From positions 88,726-152,725 of the forward strand of contig NZ_JAIQZM010000011.1 of NCBI RefSeq assembly GCF_023333595.1: DNA of 64,000 bases. The letters are read 5' to 3'. The notes under the pieces are model-generated. The model was given only the letters and a program-made list of their open reading frames with translations, was not told the origin of the DNA and did not search any database. The stretch's first letter is position 1. The number at the start of each line of letters is the position of its first letter. Positions 53,239-62,553 of the stretch are shown here, in pieces. The position numbers and the translations under genes were made by a program. The DNA comes from Argonema galeatum A003/A1 (GTDB taxonomy: Bacteria; Cyanobacteriota; Cyanobacteriia; Cyanobacteriales; Aerosakkonemataceae).

Positions 53239-54168
53239 CTACAAAATCTCCCAAGCTTTGCCTTTGTAGCCATATTGAACGGTTTCTGGGTGCAGAATCT
53301 CAGCCAAAATTTCCACCGAATCTGCCAATCGCGGCCCCGGACGATTGAAGTAGGAATTACCATCTGTAATGTAGACTTTTCCAGTCTTTACGGCCTGCAA
53401 ATTCTGCCACTCTGGACGTTGAGCTAATATAGTAGCTTCCTGACGGGTGCGGTTGAGATCGAAGCCGCAGGGCATAAAGACAATCACGTCTGGATTGGCC
53501 GTTACCAGCGATTCCCATTGCAACTGAGGGGCAGGCTGACCGGGTACGCCAACAAGAGGCTGACCGCCTGCTAGTTTTACCAATTCTGGAATCCAGTTTC
53601 CGCCTGCCATCAGGGGGTCTGTCCACTCGATGCAAGCGACGGTGGGACGCTTTGTATCGAAGCTTGGTTGAGTTTTTTGCTCGCAAATTTTGACACGAGA
53701 CTGTAAATCTGATAGAGAAGTCGGTATGCCGACAGCCATCGCTTCGGCAACATTTTGAATATCTGCCCACACATCTTCTAGCAGGTTGGGCTTTAAGGAA
53801 ATAATTTGGGGTTGGGTGTGGGTAAGTTGGGCGACGGCTTTTTCCACCTCTGATAGGCTGACGGCACACACATCGCATTGATCTTGAGTGAGAATGTGTG
53901 TCGGTTGCAACTTTTCTAGGAGGTCTAGTTTGATTTCATAGATGCTGAGGGCGTTTTGCAGGAGATAGGTAACGTCTTGATGAATTTGGGCGCTGGGTTT
54001 GGAGGAATTCAATCGGGCTTGGGTGCAAGCAGGACGGTCTTGAATTTCCGGCGGATAGTCGCATTCGTGCGATCGCCCTACCAGAGCATCGGTTAGGCCC
54101 AACAGCGCTACAATCTCTGTTGCACTGGGTATAAGAGAGACAATTCTCAGATTTTTTGCATCAGTCAT
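53239..54168 (-). CDS. Cobalamin-binding (BtuF-like) periplasmic-binding-fold protein
   Basis: 309 residues from ATG 54168; the frame is open to 54261. BtuF/FecB fold: RIVSLIPSATEIVALLGLTD with GRSHECDYP, then HILTQDQCDVCAVSLSEVEK, PTVACIEWTDPLMAGGNWIP, PDVIVFMPCGF and VYITDGNSYFNRPGPRLADS. These match cobalamin-binding proteins of ABC importers. No signal peptide is seen from either start, so it may be cytoplasmic, as many cyanobacterial relatives are, and used in salvage or sensing instead of import. No transporter genes are next to it. Confidence 0.85.
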   Translation of the reverse strand: MTDAKNLRIVSLIPSATEIVALLGLTDALVGRSHECDYPPEIQDRPACTQARLNSSKPSAQIHQDVTYLLQNALSIYEIKLDLLEKLQPTHILTQDQCDVCAVSLSEVEKAVAQLTHTQPQIISLKPNLLEDVWADIQNVAEAMAVGIPTSLSDLQSRVKICEQKTQPSFDTKRPTVACIEWTDPLMAGGNWIPELVKLAGGQPLVGVPGQPAPQLQWESLVTANPDVIVFMPCGFDLNRTRQEATILAQRPEWQNLQAVKTGKVYITDGNSYFNRPGPRLADSVEILAEILHPETVQYGYKGKAWEIL

Positions 54169-54482
54169 TGTTGCCACTTCTCTTGTCAAATGAAATTTTC
54201 GGCTGATAATTTGACGCCCCTGCGTAGAATTGACGATCGGGGTTGCCATCTGGTATGACAAACCAGGTTTTAAGCAGTACTTTTAAAGTAGCGTTAATCT
54301 TTAAAATTGTTATCCTTCTTGCGTTGCATAGTGAGATAAACAATTTTTATAAAGAAATCGTTACAAAAAAGTATAGAGAGCTAATTGCGGACTAATCTAA
54401 TGTTGAACTACCAACACCAGTAAAGGTATGTGCTTGGTTACGAAAGGTTCCCGATTTTAACAGCACAATTGTTACCCTAGAA

Positions 54483-56567
54483 GTGCTACTGAATCAGTCG
54501 CGCCTCTGGGGTGAAGTCTGTATGGAGCAAGATCTCGTTGTACGCTATGCCAAGGGTGAGAAGAAGTGGATGAGTACCAATAGGGCAAGTACTAGAGATA
54601 GGACAAGGCAAGTTCTCTTGACGGTTAACACGATGCGAGACATCACAACGCCCAAGCAGACAGAGGAAAAGCTCACCGTCTACCGAGAGATTATTGCCAA
54701 CTCCAACGATGCGATCGCCATTCTCGATACGCAGGGGCACTACGTTGAACAGAACTCAGCCCATAGAGCCTTGTTGGGTTACGCAGATGAGGAGTTGCGG
54801 GGAACACAAGCTATTCACGCAGGCAGCGATTTTGGCTCGTCGTTTTTTCAGGAACTTGTAAAGCAGGGCTCTCACCGTGCCGAAATCACCAGTCGCACCA
54901 AAAGCGGGAATCTACTATACATTGAAGTTTCCGCGTTCGCAGTCCGCAATAATGCAGGCAAACCCATCTGCTATGTGGCGATTAAGCGAGATATTACCTC
55001 TAGCAAACGTACAGAGGCGGCCCTACGCCAGAGTGAAGCCAAAAATCGAGCCCTTCTGAACGCAATACCCGATTTAATGTTTTGCCTCCATCAAGATGGC
55101 ACCTTCCTAGACTTCAAAGCCAGCAAAGAGGATGAGCTGTACCTGCATCCGAGCCAATTTTTAGGCAAAAAAGTGCGGGAAGTGATGCCTGGTGACCTAA
55201 GTGAGCAGATTATGTCCCACCTGGAGCAAGCGTTACAAACCGGATCGAGCCAAATTTTTGAGTATCAACTAACGATCGCTGGCAATCAGCGCCATTATGA
55301 GGCTCGGTTAGTTGTGAGCGGCGAAGAGGAAGTACTGATCATTGTTCGCGACATTACCCAGCGCAAGCAGACAGAACTAGAACTGCTTCAGGCTAAAGAA
55401 GCCGCCGAAACTTCGAGTCGCTCCAAGAGCGAATTTTTGGCGAACATGAGCCACGAATTGCGAACGCCGCTCAATGCCATTCTGGGATTGTCGCAACTGC
55501 TGGGGCAACAAATTTTTGGCGCTCTCAATAAGAAGCAGAAGGAATACGTCAACTGCATTCATAGCAGTGGCGAACATCTTTTGGCGCTGATTAACGATAT
55601 TCTCGATCTTTCCAAAGTAGAAGCTGGCAAAGAAGAACTGACTCTGATGCCAATAAGTGTGTCAGAACTGTGTAATTCTTGCCTAAGCCTGGTGGGCGAA
55701 GCAGCTTTTACCAAGGGGCTGCAACTCACAATTGAAGTAGATACCGAAGCGGATTTCTGCGTTGCGGATGAGCGACGAGTTAAGCAAATGCTGCTGAATC
55801 TGCTCTCTAATGGAATTAAGTTCACACCCGCTGGCAAAGTGGAGCTGATTGTCCGTAAAGTACCGGGAGCGATCGCATTTACCGTAGCCGATACAGGTAT
55901 CGGCATAGCCCCAGAACATCTGCCGTTGCTGTTTCAATCCTTTTGCCAGCTTGATAGCGACCTCAACCGGCGCTATGAAGGTACTGGTTTGGGTTTAGTG
56001 CTGACTCGCAAACTAGCCCGTTTGCATGGCGGCGATGTAATGGTGCGATCGGTATTCGGTAAAGGCAGTCAATTCACGCTTTTTCTGCCGGATCGTCGCC
56101 GATCGGTTCTCAGTAGAGCAGAGCTAGAGCATTTCTCTCCAGAACCAAAGGATCGAGCAACCGATCGGCGACAGCTAAAAACTCACAACCGAAAACCTCT
56201 AGCTGATAGAGCGCACATTTTAATTGTGGAAGACGATAACCGCAGTGCCTTGGTGTTAGAGAATTATCTTCACGCTATTGGCTACGAGGTAAAACATCTT
56301 CCAAATGGTGTAGGGTTTTTGCAGGAGGTACAAACCTTCAAACCCGATTTGATTTTGTTGGGTTTACATTTACCGCATGGCGCAAGCGGACTAGATTTAC
56401 TGACAACGCTGCGACAGGAACCAGACTTACAAGACTTGCCCGTGGTAATGATAACTGCCTCACAAAGTGACAGGCAACGTTGTTTGGCCGCCGGAGCTAA
56501 TGACTACTTCACTAAGCCAATTGGAATTGCTCAAATTGAGTCTATCTTGATGCGATATATTAAATAA
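54483..56567 (+). CDS. PAS - PAS - histidine kinase - degenerate receiver, possibly N-terminally truncated
   Basis: Up to 694 residues. It begins in what looks like the end of a PAS domain ([27 protein letters not shown]), followed by a full PAS/PAC (about 62-175; [20 protein letters not shown]), a second (about 185-300), a coiled coil, HisKA ([20 protein letters not shown]) and HATPase ([33 protein letters not shown]). The C-terminal receiver has the acidic pair (IVEDDNR) and the Lys (FTKPIG), but the phospho-acceptor is Gly in [15 protein letters not shown] 54483 is poor; upstream the frame stays open to a TAA at about 54398 without a better start. Either truncated or starting at ATG 54522. 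Confidence 0.8.
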   Translation: MLLNQSRLWGEVCMEQDLVVRYAKGEKKWMSTNRASTRDRTRQVLLTVNTMRDITTPKQTEEKLTVYREIIANSNDAIAILDTQGHYVEQNSAHRALLGYADEELRGTQAIHAGSDFGSSFFQELVKQGSHRAEITSRTKSGNLLYIEVSAFAVRNNAGKPICYVAIKRDITSSKRTEAALRQSEAKNRALLNAIPDLMFCLHQDGTFLDFKASKEDELYLHPSQFLGKKVREVMPGDLSEQIMSHLEQALQTGSSQIFEYQLTIAGNQRHYEARLVVSGEEEVLIIVRDITQRKQTELELLQAKEAAETSSRSKSEFLANMSHELRTPLNAILGLSQLLGQQIFGALNKKQKEYVNCIHSSGEHLLALINDILDLSKVEAGKEELTLMPISVSELCNSCLSLVGEAAFTKGLQLTIEVDTEADFCVADERRVKQMLLNLLSNGIKFTPAGKVELIVRKVPGAIAFTVADTGIGIAPEHLPLLFQSFCQLDSDLNRRYEGTGLGLVLTRKLARLHGGDVMVRSVFGKGSQFTLFLPDRRRSVLSRAELEHFSPEPKDRATDRRQLKTHNRKPLADRAHILIVEDDNRSALVLENYLHAIGYEVKHLPNGVGFLQEVQTFKPDLILLGLHLPHGASGLDLLTTLRQEPDLQDLPVVMITASQSDRQRCLAAGANDYFTKPIGIAQIESILMRYIK

Positions 56568-56718
56568 TACCAAATCCGGGTTATTTACCCCCTTTATAGT
56601 GTGAAGTGTAGGGGTGAAGCATTGCGGCAATAAGTGTATTCCCAAGAGCCAAAGCCTTTCTACCGCAATGCTTCACCCAACTTATGGATAACGGGGGTTT
56701 TTATCCCGGATTTGGTAT
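56567..56718. mobile_element. MITE-like element, 152 bp, overlapping a stop codon
   Basis: Terminal inverted repeats ATACCAAATCCGGG (56567-56580) and CCCGGATTTGGTAT (56705-56718), 14 bp, perfect, extended imperfectly inward to CCCCC/GGGGG. Inside: GGGGTGAAGCATTGCGG (56611-56627) and CCGCAATGCTTCACCC (56663-56678). Its first base is the last base of the histidine-kinase stop codon. Confidence 0.85.
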
Positions 56719-56790
56719 AAGTAGATCGGCGTAAATAAACTGAACACCCAGAAACCCGGTTTCTAAGGGCGCGGCAGTTTTACTTACTTA
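56718..56790. mobile_element. Shortened copy of the TAAGTAGGTGGGC element, running into a gene end
   Basis: TAAGTAGATCGGCGTAAATA, AACTGAACACCCAGAAACCC, GGTTTCTAAGGGC and CAGTTTTACTTACTTA match 57603-57709 but lack about 20 bp in the middle and the right end. It starts at the last base of the previous element and covers the stop codon of the gene at 56780 (minus strand). Confidence 0.7.
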
Positions 56791-57304
56791 CCTGTGCAAT
56801 TGGGTGTAGCAGGTTGTCTGCATAAGCGTTTTGGGACTGCCAGTTTTCTGAGAGCCACTGCTGATAAGCAAGATCGTAATATTTTTGAGCGGCGACAATT
56901 TTGTCCTCAAACTGTTTAAGTTTGTTTGCGTATTTGTCTTTCAGCCATTGGATATCACGATCCATTTCCTGCTCTAGCTGATGCTTTTTGTGACTGAGCC
57001 AGTTGATGCAGAAGTCAGCTTCTGCCATTTGCCAGTTCTTAAGCCGACCGCTGAAATCGCCTTCTTCGATGAACTTTATCCTAAATTCATCGAGATCCAT
57101 TTTGTACTCTATTTCGCGATCGGCCCGATCTATTTGCTCATCAATTAGATTTAGTTGTTTTTCTTCTTCTTCCGTGATTTCGTTTGATGACGAGTAGCTT
57201 TGATACTTTTCCATAAAATCTGCATTGTCTTTGGGCAAACCCACTACCCGCGTCCAAGCAGCGGGCCGATCGTTTGCTGAATTAGTAGATGCTTTTACGG
57301 ACAT
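56780..57304 (-). CDS. Hypothetical coiled-coil protein, 174 aa
   Basis: Charged, soluble, with long helices (EITEEEEKQLNLIDEQIDRA, WLSHKKHQLEQEMDRDIQWL, KDKYANKLKQFEDKIVAAQK). No membrane segment or known domain. ATG 57304 is preceded by AGGTA. The last residues (VSK-stop) and the stop lie within a MITE-like element, so the natural end may have been changed. It stands alone between repeat-rich intergenic regions. Confidence 0.65.
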   Translation of the reverse strand: MSVKASTNSANDRPAAWTRVVGLPKDNADFMEKYQSYSSSNEITEEEEKQLNLIDEQIDRADREIEYKMDLDEFRIKFIEEGDFSGRLKNWQMAEADFCINWLSHKKHQLEQEMDRDIQWLKDKYANKLKQFEDKIVAAQKYYDLAYQQWLSENWQSQNAYADNLLHPIAQVSK

Positions 57305-57602
57305 ACCTTACCTCTGAATTAAGATTGATTGCTTGTGCTATTACTTCACTTAAATGTTTCTTTGAGTTTGGCTAACTAAATATCGGTTTATAGGGCTACG
57401 GAAATCGGGTTTTTGAGATTACAGATTGCCCTCATAAGTTTATAAATATCACCTAACAGCTATTTCTGGGTAGAGGTATCGCACCCTACACCTGGGTACT
57501 AAAGTAAACTTTCTATAAAGTTATATTAACTACATCGTAATGTTACTTACGTAGAAGTGATATTACGTAAGTACACACCCGCTATCCAAGTTGTGACAGA
57601 GA
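57305..57602. other. Upstream region of the coiled-coil gene with a 9-bp dyad
   Basis: About 300 bp without a gene. ACTTACGTA (57545-57553) and TACGTAAGT (57564-57572) form a perfect 9-bp inverted repeat with a 10-bp spacer, a possible protein-binding site. Otherwise AT-rich with nothing recognisable. Confidence 0.5.
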
Positions 57603-57709
57603 TAAGTAGGTGGGCGTAAATAAACTGAACTCCCAGAAACCCGGTTTCGCAGGAGTTACCGGGTTTCTAAGGGCCTGGAGTTTTACGTTTAATTATGCCC
57701 ACCTACTTA
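57603..57709. mobile_element. MITE-like element, 107 bp (TAAGTAGGTGGGC ends)
   Basis: Terminal inverted repeats TAAGTAGGTGGGC (57603-57615) and GCCCACCTACTTA (57697-57709), 13 bp, perfect. Inside AGAAACCCGGT (57635-57645) and ACCGGGTTTCT (57658-57668), the core also found alone at 14345, 18608 and 32594. A shortened copy is at 56718-56790. Confidence 0.85.
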
Positions 57710-57788
57710 GACTCAAAATAAGTACTAATATATTAAAAACAGACTTCAGTATAAAAAAGTACATTTTGCCCGAAAAAAGTAAACATAT

Positions 57789-60383
57789 TTATTTAACAGA
57801 AGTTAATATTTTGAAATAATTCCAAGCTGCAACCACATTGCCCTGCATCAGTGCGGCAACACCGCTCAGTGCTTGGAGTTCTGGTAGATTGGGGTTGAGA
57901 GCTAGAGCGGGCTTGAGGGCGTTTTGGGCTGCTTTGGGATGCCAGTCGTACAGGTGGACAAAGGCGAGATAGGCGTAGGCGTAGGGATTCTGGGAGTCCA
58001 GTTTGGTGACTCGTTCCAAAGCTGCGATCGCACCTGCTGGCTGTCGCCGCAACACCTTCGCAAGCGCCAAAGCATAAGCCAAGTCTAGGTTTTGCGGTGA
58101 CTGCTGCAACCGATAATTTAGCGTCTTGCTAGCTTGAATCAGATAATCTTGAGTCGGATCGTACTGGTTGATCCGTCCAGTTCGATCGAAGACAGAATCG
58201 AGTGCCTTTGGGCCTTCGGGCAATTTTGCTGCTGAAGTCCGTAACTGAGTGAGTAGATCTAATTCGGGTGCGGGTGTAGGCTTAGCAGTTGGGTCAATTT
58301 TCACGGTGACAGGCGGTACTGGGATGGGATAAGTTTCACCAGTTTGTCGATTTAGGTAAGTTGCCTCTAAAGTATAAATTCCAGGAACGATATCGGTGGG
58401 AGGAAGCATCGCCGTCCGTTCGATAACTTGAAAAGGCTGACTGTCTCCTGGGACGCGCTTACCCGGATGCAAATTTCCCATCGCGATAGCATGGTCATGC
58501 AACCATTGTTTTTGCTTCGTTCCTTGTGCAGGCGAAACGGCTGAATTGCGCCAAGTTAGCAGCACCAGGCCCGATCGCAATTGATTCCAGGGGCCAGACC
58601 AATCGTAGACAACTGGGACTGGAACTCCTGGTGGCGATCGATCTGGTACTGTAACTCGATTTAATTTGAGATTTTGGATTGGGGACTCAGAAACTCTCTC
58701 CTGCTTTACTTGTACTGGGGGAATTCGGCTGTGGTAGAGATTCAAAGTACTCTCATCTGGCAAATTCCAAGTTTTCTGTAATTGGAAATCTCCGCCTTGT
58801 TCTACAATTTGGACGATCGCAGATTGCGCCTCGCTGGGAACTGACCCTTGATTGCCAGTTTTAGTAACAAACCATGAGAGACTGCGTGCATCCTGCGGCA
58901 CAAATTTTTTTCGCGTTCCCACCTGACGCCCATAAACCTGAAAATTGCTTAATGCTCCGTAATAATTGAAGTTGTGCTGGTTAAGTTCTGGTGTCGAGGG
59001 GAGGACGCCTAAAGTCGATCGCAGATAAGCTTCAGTTTTGATAATTTCTGCAATTACCTGCTGATGCGGCCACCCAGCACCAAAATATGGATAATGCTGA
59101 AAGCGAGGACTGAGAAATTGGGTTAACCAACTACCCCCAAGCGGGTACAGATTTAACAACATTAATAATATGGCTAGACCGATAGTACCCCAGCGAATAT
59201 GTTTAGCCCAGCGACCAGTCCAGAGTGTTAAGCAGTAAGCTAAAAATAAGCCTAAAACTGGCAAATATGGCAAAACATAACGAGTATCTTTGTTAATATT
59301 CACAGAAGTAAGTAAATATGAACCTATCCAAAATATAGTCAACCATTTTAAGGATGATTGGTAATTAGTAATTGGTAAGTGTTTATTTTCTTCTACTTTT
59401 CTAATAGCTGATTTACCAAAATAAAGTAGTAACCCAACAATAGGTATTAGTAAAAGTGGCCAAGAGACTACATAGGGCAGGTCTTTCCAATAAAATGTCC
59501 AGGCGTCGAGGGTATTGAGGGCTGGGTCGCCTTCTGCGATCGCAGAATCCACTGTCGCCCGTTTCCCAGAAGTCAGTATCAGCAGCCAATTGGTGCGATA
59601 CCAAGGGCCAAACACTAACACTGACAACAACAAAGCACCGATTAGCTGCCCTATTCTGTTAATGGAATTGCCGAGAAAATTATTCTCATGTTTAATTTTA
59701 AATCTTATATTTTTAATTAAATTGCCAATTTCCCCAAACCCTACCCACAGTAGTGGTATTAACAAAAAGAATATGGCTGTTTGCTTCACCATTAAAGCCA
59801 AGCCCAAACAAACACCAAAACCTGCTGCCCAAAACCATTCTCTTCTTCGTGTCTTCGTGGTTTTTATATTCCACCAAACCGTCAGACAATAGAAACATAG
59901 CGTTACTACTGCCGTCAGCGGATAATCCAGTAAAAAATCTATGCGAAATCTATATAATCCCGGCAAAACCTGACATATCGCCGCCGCCAATAACCCGACT
60001 TCAACGCTGAACAATTCTATGCCCAAACCATAAACGGAGACTAATAGAATAGCGCTAAAGAATAGGTTGACAAGTGTAGCTCGATCTGGCCCAGTGCCAA
60101 AGAAATTTTGGATAATACCTGCGGCAATATAGGTAAAGGGTGGGACTTTGGAGGTGAGTTGCCAAAAACTCGTCCACCATTCACCGTTAAACCACTGGGG
60201 ATGCTGTAAGGCTTGCCAGTAGTTTAAACTGCCTGTGAGGTAGTCTGCTTGATCCCAGGCGGGTACAGACCGATCGAGGGCAAACCAGATGCGATCGCAC
60301 ACCGCACCCGCCAGCCAAATTATGCCCAAAGCCAGTAACCGTTTTAACTTTTTGGGTTTATTTTCTTCAATCACAGCTTCCAC
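57789..60383 (-). CDS. GT39/ArnT-like glycosyltransferase with C-terminal TPR
   Basis: 864 residues. The N-terminal half has about 11-12 membrane segments; the first external loop RSVPAWDQADYLTGSLNYWQ holds the Asp-containing motif (WDQADY) of GT-C/GT39 mannosyl- or ArnT-type transferases. The middle soluble part is beta-rich (PPGVPVPVVYDWSGPWNQLR; GIYTLEATYLNRQTGETYPI), and the C-terminus (about 750-864) is TPR-like (LALAKVLRRQPAGAIAALER, NPYAYAYLAFVHLYDWHPKA). Predicted to add a sugar from a lipid carrier outside the membrane. Start ATG at 60383; a GTG/ATG choice does not alter domains. Confidence 0.8.
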   Translation of the reverse strand: MEAVIEENKPKKLKRLLALGIIWLAGAVCDRIWFALDRSVPAWDQADYLTGSLNYWQALQHPQWFNGEWWTSFWQLTSKVPPFTYIAAGIIQNFFGTGPDRATLVNLFFSAILLVSVYGLGIELFSVEVGLLAAAICQVLPGLYRFRIDFLLDYPLTAVVTLCFYCLTVWWNIKTTKTRRREWFWAAGFGVCLGLALMVKQTAIFFLLIPLLWVGFGEIGNLIKNIRFKIKHENNFLGNSINRIGQLIGALLLSVLVFGPWYRTNWLLILTSGKRATVDSAIAEGDPALNTLDAWTFYWKDLPYVVSWPLLLIPIVGLLLYFGKSAIRKVEENKHLPITNYQSSLKWLTIFWIGSYLLTSVNINKDTRYVLPYLPVLGLFLAYCLTLWTGRWAKHIRWGTIGLAILLMLLNLYPLGGSWLTQFLSPRFQHYPYFGAGWPHQQVIAEIIKTEAYLRSTLGVLPSTPELNQHNFNYYGALSNFQVYGRQVGTRKKFVPQDARSLSWFVTKTGNQGSVPSEAQSAIVQIVEQGGDFQLQKTWNLPDESTLNLYHSRIPPVQVKQERVSESPIQNLKLNRVTVPDRSPPGVPVPVVYDWSGPWNQLRSGLVLLTWRNSAVSPAQGTKQKQWLHDHAIAMGNLHPGKRVPGDSQPFQVIERTAMLPPTDIVPGIYTLEATYLNRQTGETYPIPVPPVTVKIDPTAKPTPAPELDLLTQLRTSAAKLPEGPKALDSVFDRTGRINQYDPTQDYLIQASKTLNYRLQQSPQNLDLAYALALAKVLRRQPAGAIAALERVTKLDSQNPYAYAYLAFVHLYDWHPKAAQNALKPALALNPNLPELQALSGVAALMQGNVVAAWNYFKILTSVK

Positions 60384-60409
60384 TCATTTATTTTCCCTAG
60401 ATCCATTAT

Positions 60410-61126
60410 TTATGAATTCTGACAAAAATGATTAAGATAATTATATAATTCTCGAAATAATGGGCATTTTCGTTGCAATTCACCGCAATTAATTTGCGTT
60501 ATTAGTTCAGGGGTATGCAATCCTTTAGAAAAGCGTGGCTTATCGCGATCGGCATCCTGAACAGTCGATTCAATTAATGCCTCTGATAATTTTTCTCGAC
60601 AACAATCTCTTTCAGGGTCATACTCACTAAATGATTCTGGATTATTAAAAGGAATATTCCTTTTCGTACTCAGCCACCATCGCATACGTTGATGTCTGTC
60701 TCGAAAATCTAGATGATTAGCTACTGTATTATTCCAATCTCCAATAATCCAAGCTTCCAGTTCAGGCGCTGCAAATCCAACAAATTTTTCTATATTGTCA
60801 CATTCTGATATTTTTGCTATCTCTTCCAATATTTTTTGTCTTTGTGTTATGCGATCGCGGCAATCCAAATCATCAAAAACTAAAATAAGATCGCATCTAT
60901 TTGGTTCCACTCTTAAAGCAATAGGTAGTTCCTCCTTTATTTGTTCTATCAAACTTTGACCTGTTCTCCCATAACTAAGGGCTTTATTAGGCTTAGGGCC
61001 AGGTTTTTGACGGATTGGTGTTTTTCGGATAAATTGACATCCAGGAAAATTTTTATCCAAAAATTGAGTTAATCCTTTAACCTCAGATTCACCACCACCA
61101 GCAAAAACCCATACTACCACGGCCAT
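60410..61126 (-). CDS. DUF4276/TOPRIM-like protein, partner of AAA ATPase
   Basis: 238 residues. TOPRIM-like features: an early Glu in VVWVFAGGGESEVKGLTQFL, the acidic DxD in LILVFDDLDCRDR, and FAAPELEAWIIGDWNN, the P-x-x-E-x-W-(I/L)-(I/L)-(G/A)-D pattern seen in DUF4276 and RloB-like proteins. The acidic residues would bind metal in a nuclease. It overlaps the ATPase gene by 13 nt and must be translated with it. This pairing of an OLD/AAA-type ATPase with a small TOPRIM-like protein resembles anti-phage systems such as PARIS, AbiL and RloAB, though with a different nuclease family. Confidence 0.75.
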   Translation of the reverse strand: MAVVVWVFAGGGESEVKGLTQFLDKNFPGCQFIRKTPIRQKPGPKPNKALSYGRTGQSLIEQIKEELPIALRVEPNRCDLILVFDDLDCRDRITQRQKILEEIAKISECDNIEKFVGFAAPELEAWIIGDWNNTVANHLDFRDRHQRMRWWLSTKRNIPFNNPESFSEYDPERDCCREKLSEALIESTVQDADRDKPRFSKGLHTPELITQINCGELQRKCPLFRELYNYLNHFCQNS

Positions 61127-62427
61127 CCTCCCACAGTTGGATCGCCAACTCGGTATAAATCACCTAATTCCCATCCCTGTTCGAGTTTTTCATCCAGCAT
61201 CTCTTTGGAAAGATGCTTTATGAAAAAATGCGTTTTATTTTCAGAATAGAAACAAAGGACATTCTCTAAACAATCCGTAAAATGATCTAAAAGGTCAGGG
61301 CTATGCGTAGTAATAATTATCTGTGTTTTGGTGGCTGCTTTTTTAATCCATTCAGCTAAAATTGGCATCCACGATACGTGCAATCCTAATTCTGGTTCAT
61401 CAATTACTAACAAAGAAGGAAGAAATGGAGAATGTAATATAGTTGCCCAACACAACATTCTGACAGTTCCATCTGACATTTCATTAAGGTAAAACGGTTC
61501 ATTTATACCTTCAAAATACCATTCTACAGCGAGAGATAGGCGACCAGTACGCCCAGGTCTGACGCGACGAGTTTTTTGTATGATTGATTTCATCGCTAAA
61601 TTAAGACTTTCATCAAAGTCAATATTTTGATTTAAGTTATCTAGAACTAACGCTAAGTTATATCCCGATGGCGATAAGTAAATGTCACTTGGGCCAAGTT
61701 TAGGCTCTGCCGTTCTAATTTGATTTAAATCCATGTTATTAGCGTTATAAAACTGCCATTTTGAAATAAATTCACTCAGTTGTCTTCTAATTCTGTAAAC
61801 TGGCGTATTTTCAGGAGGTGATTGACTATTTTCAAGCAGTACCGGAATTGTAAATAGTCCCAGAGAATTCGTAGGAATGTTATCTAGAGGTTCAAAATGA
61901 GTTTGGGTTTGGTCAGGATTATCGTAAACAGATACTACTCCTTGACCTAATTCTCTTTCATGCAATTTATAGTAATAGAAAGGTGACTTAGTTCTTTTTT
62001 TATTAGAACTATCATACAAATCTTCTCCGCCATATAAATATTCTTCGGAAATGCTAGCCCTCCCTTTTTGTTGATCGGTATAAAGTTTTAGGTCAAGAAT
62101 TACACTGTCTCTTTGAGGATTATTAGTTTGGGAAATTTGCGAAAAACAGTAAGAAAATTCGACTAAGGCCGGACTTGCAACATTGCCATCTAGGATTCTA
62201 TTACCACCAATTTTAGCAATTGCATCTTCAAAGCTACTCACACCTCTATTTTCGTCTGGAATAGCTGTAAGACAATCTTTTAAAAATTTTAAACAACTGA
62301 TGAAGTTGCTTTTACCAGATCCGTTTGGGCCTATAAAAATGTTGAGATTATTTAGATATATCGGCTCATCCAAATGAAGATTTTTATAATTTTTAGTAGC
62401 CAGAAAACGAAGTGGTGGTTGATTCAT
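61114..62427 (-). CDS. AAA family ATPase (AAA_21/SMC-like head)
   Basis: 437 residues with an ABC/SMC-type ATPase fold: a front YKNLHLDEPIYLNNLNIFIG, Walker A GPNGSGKSNFISCLKFLKD (about residue 33), signature-like LNEMSDGTVRMLCWATIL, Walker B LLVIDEPELGLHVSWM and the switch His in IIITTHSPDLLDHF. In between is a coiled-coil/unknown lid. This is the AAA_15/AAA_21 group used in several defence systems. First gene of a two-gene operon with the TOPRIM-like gene. Start ATG 62427. Confidence 0.85.
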   Translation of the reverse strand: MNQPPLRFLATKNYKNLHLDEPIYLNNLNIFIGPNGSGKSNFISCLKFLKDCLTAIPDENRGVSSFEDAIAKIGGNRILDGNVASPALVEFSYCFSQISQTNNPQRDSVILDLKLYTDQQKGRASISEEYLYGGEDLYDSSNKKRTKSPFYYYKLHERELGQGVVSVYDNPDQTQTHFEPLDNIPTNSLGLFTIPVLLENSQSPPENTPVYRIRRQLSEFISKWQFYNANNMDLNQIRTAEPKLGPSDIYLSPSGYNLALVLDNLNQNIDFDESLNLAMKSIIQKTRRVRPGRTGRLSLAVEWYFEGINEPFYLNEMSDGTVRMLCWATILHSPFLPSLLVIDEPELGLHVSWMPILAEWIKKAATKTQIIITTHSPDLLDHFTDCLENVLCFYSENKTHFFIKHLSKEMLDEKLEQGWELGDLYRVGDPTVGGWPW

Positions 62428-62553
62428 AGCATTTTAAACAGAACTGTGTCTATTAAATTATACAACTGTGAATGCTATCTGGTGACGGGAGTAATGTTGA
62501 TGATTCATGGTTTTTTCAATCAACCACGAACCATCAACACCCTTCACAAATTC

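Noticed and set aside
53239..54261. Import role (BtuCDF) for the cobalamin-binding-like protein
   Set aside because: No signal peptide and no permease or ATPase gene nearby, so import is not supported by this window.
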